A DNA stretch of 64,000 nt from the NCBI GenBank assembly GCA_947479755.1, contig CANKAM010000003.1:32001-96000 (forward strand), in the 5' to 3' direction. Source of the stretch: Bacteroidota bacterium. GTDB lineage: Bacteria > Bacteroidota > Bacteroidia > SXHM01. This document shows, piece by piece, positions 17,420 through 25,731 of the stretch. Every line of letters begins with the position of its first letter. The first letter of the stretch is position 1. The translations under genes and the position numbers were made by a program. The notes under the pieces are model-generated. The model was not told where the DNA came from, searched no databases, and saw only the letters and a list, made by a program, of their open reading frames with translations.

Positions 17420-18103
17420 ATGATCAGACGTAACCGCATACCTGAAAAGGACACAGATTTCAGTAATTACATCTACCGCACCACTGCGGCATTGCTCAAC
17501 GGCACACCACCAACCTGGCAGCGACTTCGCCTGCTTGAATCTGACAAAAACAAGTGGATTGAGTTCATGCACCAGTGGGATGATATGTATCCAAAATATA
17601 CTGACCTGAGTAAGCGAACAATGGGGGTAACTGCCGAAAAAAACAGAATAAAAAAAGAGTTTACCCGGTTTGCACAACCTGTTCTTAACCAAATGAGCGG
17701 CAGTTATGCCACTTCAGGCGACCGCCTTACCTTTAACCTCCGCAAAAAAGAACGCCCCTACAGCAAACGCGGTAAAATTGAAGAATCGCCTGATGCCCAT
17801 GTGCAATCCATTAGCGGTGGTCAACTGAAAATACGTGTGCGCAGAGCAAATCAGGAAGGCAGACGCGGTAAACATCCGCTTGCCGATGTAGTGGAGGTGC
17901 GCTACTGGTATGGGCATCGTGTGCTTACAATGCCCATTGAACAATGTGTAAATTCCTTTACCACCGGCAAAACTTATTTTATTATGAAAATGCCGGAAGA
18001 TGCTATTGGCAAGTGGGCGTATTTTTATTTCCGCTGGGCCATTGCAGGAAATGCAGAAAACAGCGGACCATACAGTGCAATGCAGATAGCGGTGGTGGGG
18101 TAG
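17420..18103 (+). CDS. Unknown protein behind repeat array 1
   Basis: The 227-residue product is not recognised. Residues about 1-95 are rich in aromatic and charged residues and look helical (DFSNYIYRTTAALL, WQRLRLLESDKNKW). About 110-227 looks like beta-strands ending in KWAYFYFRWAIAG and SGPYS, like an immunoglobulin or fibronectin-type domain. There is no signal peptide, membrane span or enzyme motif. The gene stands alone between array 1 and purB. The two-part plan, helical then beta, is shared in outline with the 39468 protein, which also lies beside a 21-bp array. Confidence 0.75.
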   Translation: MIRRNRIPEKDTDFSNYIYRTTAALLNGTPPTWQRLRLLESDKNKWIEFMHQWDDMYPKYTDLSKRTMGVTAEKNRIKKEFTRFAQPVLNQMSGSYATSGDRLTFNLRKKERPYSKRGKIEESPDAHVQSISGGQLKIRVRRANQEGRRGKHPLADVVEVRYWYGHRVLTMPIEQCVNSFTTGKTYFIMKMPEDAIGKWAYFYFRWAIAGNAENSGPYSAMQIAVVG

Positions 18104-18107
18104 CTAT

Positions 18108-18143
18108 CTCCTCCTTGTTTTAAGGGGAAGACCAAGAGGGGGT
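18108..18143. repeat. Degenerate CTCCTTG...GGGGG palindromic element
   Basis: CTCCTCCTTGTTTTAAGGGG followed by AGACCAAGAGGGGGT resembles the three better kept elements at 36528, 41190 and 41433 but has decayed. Confidence 0.4.
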
Positions 18144-18151
18144 ATTTTTTT

Positions 18152-18159
18152 TACCTTCG
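18152..18159 (+). promoter_or_regulatory. -7 box TACCTTCG before purB
   Basis: A TAnnTTCG variant 16 bases before the purB ATG. Confidence 0.5.
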
Positions 18160-18175
18160 CGTTTTCTTTTTCTCT

Positions 18176-19519
18176 ATGACAAAAAATCTTTCTCCGCTTA
18201 CTGCTATTTCGCCTGTTGACGGGCGTTATCATAAACAGACTGCCGAACTTTCTCAATACTTCTCTGAATACGCGCTGATGCAATACCGCGTAAAAGTGGA
18301 AGTGGAATATTTTATAGCTCTTTGCAAACTTCCTCTGCCGCAACTGAAAAGCGTGAATAAAAAACTGTTTCCTAAGCTGCAGGATGTTTATAAAAACTTT
18401 ACCGAAAAAGACGCACAAATAATAAAGGACACCGAGAAAACCACCAACCACGATGTAAAAGCGGTGGAATATTTTGTGAAAGCAAAATTTGAAAAGCTCG
18501 GGTTGAAGAACGAGAAAGAATTTGTGCATTTCGGGCTTACTTCGCAGGATATTAATAATACCGCAACTCCAGCCATGATGCGTGATGCAACCCTGCAAGT
18601 ATGGTTGCCCGCCCTGCTGGATATTATTGAAACTCTTGAACGCTTTTCTAACACATGGGAAAATATTCCCATGCTGGCACATACACATGGACAGCCTGCA
18701 TCGCCCACCCGACTTGGAAAAGAATTGAATGTATTTACCGAACGCCTGATGGTGCAGCTGGAACAACCAGGCTTTACTTATGCTGCAAAATTCGGTGGCG
18801 CCACCGGAAATCTGAACGCACATTATGTTGCGTACCCAAAAACAGACTGGACAAAATTTGCCAACAAGTTTATCACTGAATTAGGTTTGGTGCGTTCGCA
18901 AACCACCACCCAGATTGAACATTACGACAACATTGCTGCCTGGTGCGATTCGCACAAGCGCATCAACACCATATTGATTGACCTCTGCCGCGATATGTGG
19001 GCCTATATCTCCATGGATTATTTCAAGCAGAAAATAAAAGCAGGTGAAATTGGCTCATCAGCCATGCCCCACAAAGTAAACCCTATTGACTTTGAAAACG
19101 CAGAGGGAAATCTTGGTTTTGCCAATGCCATGTTTGAGCATTTTGCAGCCAAACTTCCCATCTCCCGTTTGCAGCGCGACTTAACAGACAGCACGGTGTT
19201 ACGCAACATCGGTATGCCCTTGGCCCATACCTTAATTGCTTATAAATCCATTCAAAAAGGCCTGGATAAATTAGTGCTGAACAAAGAAGCCATTGACCGC
19301 GACTTAGAAAATAACTGGGCTGTTGTTGCCGAGGCTTTGCAAACTATTCTGCGCAGAGAAGGCTACAAAAATCCATACGAAACTCTGAAAGACCTTACCC
19401 GCAAAAACGAAAAAATAAGCAAGGAAAGCATTGCAGCTTTTATCAAATCACTCAACGTTTCTGATAAAGTGAAAAAGGAAATGCTGGCGATTACGCCTTA
19501 TAATTATACGGGGAAATAA
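18176..19519 (+). CDS. purB: Adenylosuccinate lyase
   Basis: A 447-residue enzyme of the fumarase/aspartase superfamily that acts twice in purine synthesis, splitting fumarate from SAICAR and from adenylosuccinate. The signature loop SSAMPHKVNPIDFENAEGN is present with the catalytic serine, and HTHGQPASPT supplies the substrate-binding histidine. Sequence and length match the E. coli-type PurB class. It is preceded by a promoter box and followed by a palindromic element at 19543. Confidence 0.95.
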   Translation: MTKNLSPLTAISPVDGRYHKQTAELSQYFSEYALMQYRVKVEVEYFIALCKLPLPQLKSVNKKLFPKLQDVYKNFTEKDAQIIKDTEKTTNHDVKAVEYFVKAKFEKLGLKNEKEFVHFGLTSQDINNTATPAMMRDATLQVWLPALLDIIETLERFSNTWENIPMLAHTHGQPASPTRLGKELNVFTERLMVQLEQPGFTYAAKFGGATGNLNAHYVAYPKTDWTKFANKFITELGLVRSQTTTQIEHYDNIAAWCDSHKRINTILIDLCRDMWAYISMDYFKQKIKAGEIGSSAMPHKVNPIDFENAEGNLGFANAMFEHFAAKLPISRLQRDLTDSTVLRNIGMPLAHTLIAYKSIQKGLDKLVLNKEAIDRDLENNWAVVAEALQTILRREGYKNPYETLKDLTRKNEKISKESIAAFIKSLNVSDKVKKEMLAITPYNYTGK

Positions 19520-19534
19520 TATCGGTTTCGTTTA

Positions 19535-21739
19535 ATGAAACACTTCGACAAGCTCAGTGTGACCCTAACCTATGTCAGGCTGAGCCTGTCGAAGCCTTTT
19601 TTGTTTTTTTTATTTTCTCTTTCTGCATCCGCGCAGCAAAACATTTCCATCATTACCCCGCAACAGAATTTAGAAAACTCTGTCAGCAAATTAGCCATTG
19701 AAGATGTGCAGTACTTGTTGCAGCAGGCCTGCAATTGTACAGTGGACTTAAATAACACTGCAAGTGAAATTCAAATCCTTCTTCCCGAAATTGATACTGC
19801 AAAAGCTGCCGATAAAAGTACGTTTGAAGAGACCGCAAATTATCCCTACCTCAACGTTCCGCTTCACCATTACAACTGGAGTTCTAAAAAAGAAAGCGGC
19901 AAAATAACATTGCGTTTAGAAACGCCCACTTACTTTGGAATCAGTTGTGCCCTCTATGGGTTATTGCAGGAAAAATTAGGCTTCAAATTTTACCATGCCC
20001 GCGAACAAATTATTCCTCAATGGACAACATGGCCTTTGCCCGAAACCTTTTTCTGGAGCGCCAAACCCCGCTTTGACAAAAAAGGATTTCACCTCCACAC
20101 GCAGCATCCGCTGGAGTTAACAGAACCTTTGCTCGACCACAACTATCCCGGAGGAATTGAGCAGGTAAAGGAATACATCAACTGGCTGGCGCGCAACGGA
20201 CAGAATTATTTTGAGTTCAATCTGCTTGAAAGCATTGACCTGAAGGAATGGCCTGCTTTCTCCAAACAAATAACAGACTACTGTCATGAGCGTGGAATAA
20301 TTGCAGGCGTGGATGTATCGCTGCACATGTTGCAGCAAAAGGCTTTTCAGTTGTACCGCAATTTTCCTGCATCATGGCGCAACAAAGAAAAGCAGATGGA
20401 TATTCGCCTCGCCAAACTGTTTGCAGCCGACTGGGATGTACTCAACGTTGAATTTTCATCCACCGAATTCAGCAGCGGCAACGTGAAGAAAAAGAAAAAA
20501 CTGCAACTGCATCTCGGTAAAGAATTGAAAGAAAAGTACAACTCCAAACTGATGGGCCGAAAGCACGTAGTGCAGGAAACAGCAGAAATAGGCGGCAAGA
20601 AAAAGAAGAAAGATTACAGAATGAATGCAGAAGAAACTGAACTGGATAAAAACCGCGGTGTGCTGATACACACTGTTATGTTCTACACCATTTCAGAAGA
20701 AAGCGCACCTGTTTATCGCAACAAAAACCTGCGCCACATGCTTGACTTATTGCTGAAAGAAAAAGAAACACGCGAAACCTGGTACTATCCCGAATCGGCT
20801 TACTGGATTACGTTTGACAATTCCATTCCCATGTTTCTGATGCCCTACCTCAGCGCACGGTTAGATGATATTCTGCTCATGGATTCGCTGCAAATACCGG
20901 GACACGTTACTTTCTCTTCGGGCTGGGAATGGGGCTACTGGCTGTTCGACTGGAGCATTGCTCGCTGGAGTTGGAAATATGAAACAAATAAAATTGCGGA
21001 GCAACCGACAGCAACACAATACATCAACGAAATCTTTAACAACGAACACATTGCCAACTACTTCGCAGAGAATCTAAATCTGCAGAGCGATTTTCTGAAA
21101 AAGAAAGAAATGATGCGCTACATGACTGCCTCCACCGCCACTGATGAATTGCCGGGAGCCCTAAATATTGAGTTTCACCCACGCCCCGAGTGGCATTACA
21201 AATGGCTTGCAAAAAAATCAGATTTGGAAACCTTGCAAAAAATTCGCACCGAAAAACTCCCACTACTTGATAATTTTTCGTCCACCACCAAAGGCTACTC
21301 GCAAATTCTGGAGAGCAATCTTAAAAACACAACACTCACAATACAACAACAGCAAATTCTGGATGAACTGAAACAGGGAATTGACATTACCGGTCTGCGT
21401 GCAGAACACCGCAAACACACGCTGGAATACCTCATCACCAAACGTGAATACAACATCAAAAAAGAAAAATCAGATGCAAGCCTGCTGCTTGAAAATGCCG
21501 TTATCACGCGCAAAGCCGCACAAAAAATTGTGGATATGCGCGAACCCAATTACCGTTACAATTTAGCATTGCTCAGCACCAAGCATTACGAACACAGTTG
21601 CTATCATTTCGGATATCTGTATCCCGTTCACAACCTCCATTTCTGGAAACGCGAAGAAGAACAATTCCGCAAAAACAAATTCAGCCCGTTTTTCATGAAT
21701 ATCATGAATTTGTGGCGGATTATTGGTATTGTGAATTAA
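19535..21739 (+). CDS. Secreted protein of unknown function (possible glycosidase relative)
   Basis: The 734-residue protein has a signal peptide ending LFSLSASAQ (about residue 34). Its first 20 residues are encoded by a REP-like inverted repeat (19543-19594), so the n-region is repeat-derived. Residues about 35-170 recall the N-terminal domains of GH20/GH67-type hydrolases (YFGISCALYGLLQEKLGFKF), followed by a segment that could be a TIM barrel (NYPGGIEQVKEYINWLARNG) and a helical C-terminal third. Two lysine runs (KKKKK) occur near 313 and 350. I do not see a certain catalytic pair, so the enzyme class is open. Confidence 0.6.
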   Translation: MKHFDKLSVTLTYVRLSLSKPFLFFLFSLSASAQQNISIITPQQNLENSVSKLAIEDVQYLLQQACNCTVDLNNTASEIQILLPEIDTAKAADKSTFEETANYPYLNVPLHHYNWSSKKESGKITLRLETPTYFGISCALYGLLQEKLGFKFYHAREQIIPQWTTWPLPETFFWSAKPRFDKKGFHLHTQHPLELTEPLLDHNYPGGIEQVKEYINWLARNGQNYFEFNLLESIDLKEWPAFSKQITDYCHERGIIAGVDVSLHMLQQKAFQLYRNFPASWRNKEKQMDIRLAKLFAADWDVLNVEFSSTEFSSGNVKKKKKLQLHLGKELKEKYNSKLMGRKHVVQETAEIGGKKKKKDYRMNAEETELDKNRGVLIHTVMFYTISEESAPVYRNKNLRHMLDLLLKEKETRETWYYPESAYWITFDNSIPMFLMPYLSARLDDILLMDSLQIPGHVTFSSGWEWGYWLFDWSIARWSWKYETNKIAEQPTATQYINEIFNNEHIANYFAENLNLQSDFLKKKEMMRYMTASTATDELPGALNIEFHPRPEWHYKWLAKKSDLETLQKIRTEKLPLLDNFSSTTKGYSQILESNLKNTTLTIQQQQILDELKQGIDITGLRAEHRKHTLEYLITKREYNIKKEKSDASLLLENAVITRKAAQKIVDMREPNYRYNLALLSTKHYEHSCYHFGYLYPVHNLHFWKREEEQFRKNKFSPFFMNIMNLWRIIGIVN
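19543..19594. repeat. REP-like inverted repeat overlapping a signal peptide
   Basis: Arms CTTCGACAAGCTCAG plus TGTGAC (19543-19563) and GTCAGGC plus TGAGCCTGTCGAAG (19574-19594) pair in 18 of 21 positions around a ten-base loop. The element starts nine bases after the ATG at 19535-19537 and is translated. It may also end the purB transcript, since a T-rich run follows. Confidence 0.8.
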
Positions 21740-21745
21740 AGCGCG

Positions 21746-22774
21746 TTAAACCGCAGCTTCTGCGTATTTCTGCATAAATCCTTCGGCCTGTTCTACCATA
21801 TCAGGTGAGCCGATGAATAAAGGAGTGCGTTGATGCAACGATGTAGGTTTAATATCCAGAATGCGGTTAAAACCATCTGAAGCTTTTCCTCCGGCCTGCT
21901 CCACTAAAAATGCAAGCGGGTTGCATTCATAAAGCAACCGCAACTTTCCTTTGGGCGCATTAGATGTAGAAGGATAAATAAAAATTCCGCCCTTCAGCAT
22001 GTTGCGGTGAAAATCAGCGACCGCTGAACCAATATATCGTGAAGAATAAGGGCGTGATGTAGCCTTGTCTTCCACCTGACAATACTTGATATAATCTTTT
22101 ACACCTTGAGGAAAATGCACATAGTTTCCCTCGTTGATGGAATAAATTTTTCCCGTTTTAGGAATTTGCATATTCGGATGCGAAAGGAAAAATGCACCGA
22201 TAGACGGGTCAAGTGTAAAACCGTTTACTCCGTTTCCTGTTGAATAAACCAGCATCGTAGAAGAACCGTAAATCACATATCCTGCAGCCACCTGCTCAAC
22301 ACCGGCTTGCATAAAATCATCCAGTGTTGCACAATCACCTTCTGTTGTTTTTCTGTAAATAGAAAAGATGGAGCCAACCGAAACATTGACATCGATGTTT
22401 GATGAACCATCTAATGGATCAAAAGCAACAATGTATTTCCCTGTTTTAGAAAACTCACCGTTGAATTCTATCATCCCTTCATTTTCTTCCGATGCAATGG
22501 CACAAACTTCACCACGTTCTTTCAACGCATGAATAAATTGCTCATTGGAAAAAACATCTAACTTTTTTACCTCTTCACCTTGTACATTGATTGAACCAAA
22601 ATCGCCTAGGATATTATTCAATCCTGCGCGTTTTACTTCGCGGTTGATTATTCTGGCTGCAAGACTTATTGCACTGAAAAGGCGCGATAATTCACCTTTG
22701 GCATATTTAAAATCTGATTGGCGCTCAATTATAAATTCGCCAAGCGAAATGTAGCTTCTCTTGAATGATTCCAT
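21746..22774 (-). CDS. fbp: Fructose-1,6-bisphosphatase, class I
   Basis: A 342-residue gluconeogenic phosphatase that removes the 1-phosphate of fructose-1,6-bisphosphate. Metal-binding residues are in EENEG (about 97-101) and [13 protein letters not shown] (about 117-129), the class I signature. The C-terminal half keeps the substrate loop YEAN-like region [17 protein letters not shown]. It converges on the 19535 gene with a six-base gap. Confidence 0.95.
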   Translation of the reverse strand: MESFKRSYISLGEFIIERQSDFKYAKGELSRLFSAISLAARIINREVKRAGLNNILGDFGSINVQGEEVKKLDVFSNEQFIHALKERGEVCAIASEENEGMIEFNGEFSKTGKYIVAFDPLDGSSNIDVNVSVGSIFSIYRKTTEGDCATLDDFMQAGVEQVAAGYVIYGSSTMLVYSTGNGVNGFTLDPSIGAFFLSHPNMQIPKTGKIYSINEGNYVHFPQGVKDYIKYCQVEDKATSRPYSSRYIGSAVADFHRNMLKGGIFIYPSTSNAPKGKLRLLYECNPLAFLVEQAGGKASDGFNRILDIKPTSLHQRTPLFIGSPDMVEQAEGFMQKYAEAAV

Positions 22775-22810
22775 GTGTATTGTAAAAGTTGTTTCCTGCT
22801 TTGAGGGAAA

Positions 22811-23587
22811 TTACAACTTCATGATAAATGCTAATTTATAGAAAGCAGGTCTGTTATCGAAAGTGGTTCCTGAGCCTGTTAATCCGCTATTTCCTGTAGC
22901 CTGATTTATTGTTATTCCTGTAACTTCAGTAGCAGAACTGCCAGAACCAACTACTGGACCAGTACCTATTGAAGTGCTCAGTATTCCCGGAACACCTGAA
23001 CCTGCGTTTACTACGGGAAAGTCATGTGCATGTCCTGCGTCTGCTATAGTATGCGTGTGGCTAATGCTGTGATCATGGGGAGGAAGATTTGCAATCGTCA
23101 ATGATTGGTCGTGTGTTCCGCCTGTTGCTCCCGGGTTTTCTACTGAACTTTGAACAGAAAGAATAAAACGGTTTCTTAAATCAGGTGTTCCATTTGCTCC
23201 CTCGCACAGTGCCCAACCTCCGGGAATAGTATTGATTGGTCCTGACCACATGCTGATCAATCCGGAAGGTGTGTTTCCTGTATTTTGGTTTAATGGCAAC
23301 CAATCAGCAAGACTTGCGCTCCAGTAATAGAATCCTTTAGGCTCACCAGTTGTTCCATCCGTCTGGTAAATCAGTAATCCTTCTGAAGATGATGTGGTAG
23401 GAATAATTAAATCTCTCTGAAGAATAGTCATTCTGGGAACCAGCAATCCTTTTGAAGTAGATGAAATATCCAGCATTGCAGAAGGCTCTGGCGTTGTTGT
23501 TCCTATACCAACATTGTTGGATTGAGCATTAACAAGTGTGGGAATTGAAACTGTAATAACAGCAAAAAAGAGTATTTTTCTTAGCAT
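22811..23587 (-). CDS. Secreted phage tail collar domain protein
   Basis: The 258-residue protein begins with a signal peptide (LVNAQ, about 21) and the short Bacteroidota motif NVGIGTTTPEPSAMLDIS followed by SKGLLVPRMT. The C-terminal half is a tail collar domain: LISMWSG, GGWALCEGANGTPDLRNRFI, a histidine-rich PPHDHSISHTHTI segment and NRPAFYKLAFIMKL. In phages this domain joins tail fibre parts; secreted chromosomal relatives (microcystin-dependent protein group) have unclear roles, possibly in adhesion. No other phage genes are near, so it is not a prophage remnant. Confidence 0.8.
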   Translation of the reverse strand: MLRKILFFAVITVSIPTLVNAQSNNVGIGTTTPEPSAMLDISSTSKGLLVPRMTILQRDLIIPTTSSSEGLLIYQTDGTTGEPKGFYYWSASLADWLPLNQNTGNTPSGLISMWSGPINTIPGGWALCEGANGTPDLRNRFILSVQSSVENPGATGGTHDQSLTIANLPPHDHSISHTHTIADAGHAHDFPVVNAGSGVPGILSTSIGTGPVVGSGSSATEVTGITINQATGNSGLTGSGTTFDNRPAFYKLAFIMKL

Positions 23588-23679
23588 GGGTTTGGTTTTA
23601 TAGCTCGAATGGACTGCAATAATAGTAATTCTCCTCTAAATATTACTAATCACAGATTTTTTTACCCTGTTCGACCTGA

Positions 23680-24504
23680 TTAAAAACTCAGATGTTTTGA
23701 TTTTACTTCCTTACCGAAAAAGACTGAAGCCGCTTCATTAAAATTTTCTTCTGAGTCGGATGTATAAAAATCAATGCTGCTACCTTTACTGCATCTGGTT
23801 TCCGTTTCAGGGTGGCGTTTCAAATAATCAGCAAGGCTTTCAGCAACAATTTCTCCCTGCGAAAGCAGTGTGAGGTTTTCAGGAATATATTTCTTTATCT
23901 TTTCGGCAAGCAAAGGATAATGTGTGCACCCGAGAATTATTGTGTCAATCTTATCGCTCTTCGCGAAAAGATTATCTAAATTTTGTTTCACAAAATAATC
24001 AGCGGCAATACTGTTGATTTCATTATTCTCCACCAGCGGAACCCACATGGGACAAGCCTCTTGGTAAACGTTCAGGTCGGGAAAAAATTTTTCAATCTCA
24101 ATCGGATATGAATTTGACGCTATTGTTCCTTTTGTTCCCAATACCCCAACATGACCTGTTTTGCTGTATTTTCCTACAATTTCAGTTGTGGGTCTTATTA
24201 CTCCCAATACTCTTTTATCAGGATGTTTTTTTGGTAAATCAACCTGTTGAATATTCCTCAATGCTTTTGCTGAAGCTGTATTGCATGCGATAATCACCAG
24301 ACTGCAATTCATAGCAAATAGTTTTTCAACGCATTGTAGTGTGTATTGGTAAACTGTTTCAAAAGAGCGGTTTCCATAAGGCGCACGGGCGTTATCCCCT
24401 AAATACAGGTAATCGTATTCCGGCATTTTTTTTACAATTTCTTTCAAAACAGTAAGTCCTCCGTAACCGGAATCAAAAACTCCTATGGGTTGTTTCTGCA
24501 ACAT
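23680..24504 (-). CDS. murI: Glutamate racemase
   Basis: A 274-residue racemase that makes D-glutamate for peptidoglycan. Both catalytic cysteines are visible: ACNTASAKAL near 74 and GCTHYPLL near 185. The N-terminal motif IGVFDSGYGGLTVL is intact. It lies downstream of the ompH genes on the same strand but behind a strong hairpin at 24526-24560, so it probably has its own promoter. Confidence 0.95.
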   Translation of the reverse strand: MLQKQPIGVFDSGYGGLTVLKEIVKKMPEYDYLYLGDNARAPYGNRSFETVYQYTLQCVEKLFAMNCSLVIIACNTASAKALRNIQQVDLPKKHPDKRVLGVIRPTTEIVGKYSKTGHVGVLGTKGTIASNSYPIEIEKFFPDLNVYQEACPMWVPLVENNEINSIAADYFVKQNLDNLFAKSDKIDTIILGCTHYPLLAEKIKKYIPENLTLLSQGEIVAESLADYLKRHPETETRCSKGSSIDFYTSDSEENFNEAASVFFGKEVKSKHLSF

Positions 24505-24525
24505 TGCGTGGCTATATTACAAATA

Positions 24526-24560
24526 AAAAATCCACCCTGTTTTGCACAAGGTGGATTTTT
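24526..24560 (-). terminator. Terminator behind the ompH gene
   Basis: AAAAATCCACC (24526-24536) and GGTGGATTTTT (24550-24560) form an 11-bp perfect stem with a 13-base loop and T runs on both strands. It ends the envelope cluster transcript before murI. Confidence 0.85.
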
Positions 24561-24580
24561 GTAATTTTTCTGGAGTACTT

Positions 24581-25087
24581 TTATTTAAGTCCCAGTTTAG
24601 TTTTAACGAATGGTAATACATCATCCGTTTCACCTGCATAAAGCAAACCTCCACGTGCTTTGTCAAAAACATACTGGTACCCTTTTTCTTTTGCTACATC
24701 TTCAATAGCCTTTAAAGCTCTATCAGAAATAGGTTTAAAAAGTTCTTGTTCCTTTTTAGATACTTCCTGATTGCCAAGTTTTTCAAATTCATTTAAACGT
24801 CCTTGTTTGTCATTTAATTCATTGATTTTGCTTTGACGGATGATTTCGCTCATTCCTCCTTTGTTAGCTTCAAAATCTTCAGCAAGTTTTTTTAATTCTC
24901 CAGCCATTCTTTCGTATTCGCCCTGAACTGCTCCGGCAAATTTCTGAAGGCTGTCCTGAGCGGCTTTTGCCTCAGGCATGAGGTTTACTAATTCCTGAGA
25001 ATTAATGTGTCCTAATTTCTTTGATTGTGCATTTGCGTTGCATGCAGCAAAAATTCCAACCATTGTAATAAACAGTATTTTTTTCAT
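24581..25087 (-). CDS. Periplasmic chaperone, OmpH/Skp family (first copy)
   Basis: A 168-residue protein with a lipoprotein-like or Sec signal (GIFAACNANAQ) and a long coiled coil between about 50 and 125, as in Skp, the trimeric holdase for outer-membrane proteins. The first strand KKLGHINSQELVNLMPEA and the last segment KEKGYQYVFDKARGGLLY match the family. It follows a second copy at 25162 and bamA, the common Bacteroidota order. Confidence 0.88.
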   Translation of the reverse strand: MKKILFITMVGIFAACNANAQSKKLGHINSQELVNLMPEAKAAQDSLQKFAGAVQGEYERMAGELKKLAEDFEANKGGMSEIIRQSKINELNDKQGRLNEFEKLGNQEVSKKEQELFKPISDRALKAIEDVAKEKGYQYVFDKARGGLLYAGETDDVLPFVKTKLGLK

Positions 25088-25118
25088 GGTTTCTTTTTAA
25101 GTTTTAATGTTAGGGCTG

Positions 25119-25126
25119 CGAAAGTA
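25119..25126 (-). promoter_or_regulatory. -7 box TACTTTCG before the 24581 gene
   Basis: Minus-strand TACTTTCG lies 31 bases before the ATG at 25087, between the two ompH copies. Confidence 0.45.
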
Positions 25127-25161
25127 AAAATAATTTTCTAAGTAGATTTACAAAGATTCGA

Positions 25162-25704
25162 TTATTCTTTAGTTTCCTTTGCCGTAGTTATGCCCATTGC
25201 TCCCAACACATCATCGCTCAGGTCATACTTCTCATTTGTATACAGCATCGAGGCCCCAGATGATTTATCGAAGATAATCATATAGGTTCTTGCGTCTGCA
25301 ATTTTTTTAATTTCCGTGTATATTTTATCCTGTATAGGTTTTATCATTTCCTGGCGCTTTTTAAACAGGTCGCCTTCAAAGCCAAAGCGTTGTTTTTGAA
25401 GGTCTTTAGCTTTCTTTTCTTTCTCAATTATCTCTGCTTCGCGTTTTTTGCGGGCCGCTTCTGGTAAAAGTATTTCCTCCGCCTGATAATCTGAATACAT
25501 TTTATCTATGTCTTTATACATCGTCTCAATTTCACTTTGCCATTGAACCGACATGTCATCCAGTTGCTTTTGTTTGGATGTGTAATCAGGTAAATTACTG
25601 AGAATGTATTCGGTATCAACAAATGCGAATTTTTGAGCCGAAGCAGCAAATACGCTGAATAAAAGAACTACCAGTGTTCCAAGGATTTTTGAAGTGTTTT
25701 TCAT
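25162..25704 (-). CDS. Periplasmic chaperone, OmpH/Skp family (second copy)
   Basis: A 180-residue Skp-like protein with a signal peptide (FAASAQ) and a central coiled coil (about 45-130) rich in lysine and glutamate. I start it at ATG 25704 rather than the upstream in-frame codon at 25725 because a -7 box lies 18 bases before 25704 and the signal peptide then begins MKNTSK. It differs enough from the 24581 copy to suggest an old duplication. Confidence 0.87.
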   Translation of the reverse strand: MKNTSKILGTLVVLLFSVFAASAQKFAFVDTEYILSNLPDYTSKQKQLDDMSVQWQSEIETMYKDIDKMYSDYQAEEILLPEAARKKREAEIIEKEKKAKDLQKQRFGFEGDLFKKRQEMIKPIQDKIYTEIKKIADARTYMIIFDKSSGASMLYTNEKYDLSDDVLGAMGITTAKETKE

Positions 25705-25722
25705 AGCTGTAAATTTTGTTTG

Positions 25723-25730
25723 CAAAAATA
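25723..25730 (-). promoter_or_regulatory. -7 box TATTTTTG before the 25162 gene
   Basis: Minus-strand TATTTTTG in the gap right behind the bamA stop codon. Confidence 0.45.
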
Positions 25731-25731
25731 A

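Noticed and set aside
22811-23587. Prophage remnant
   Set aside because: Only a tail collar domain is present, with a signal peptide, between housekeeping genes.
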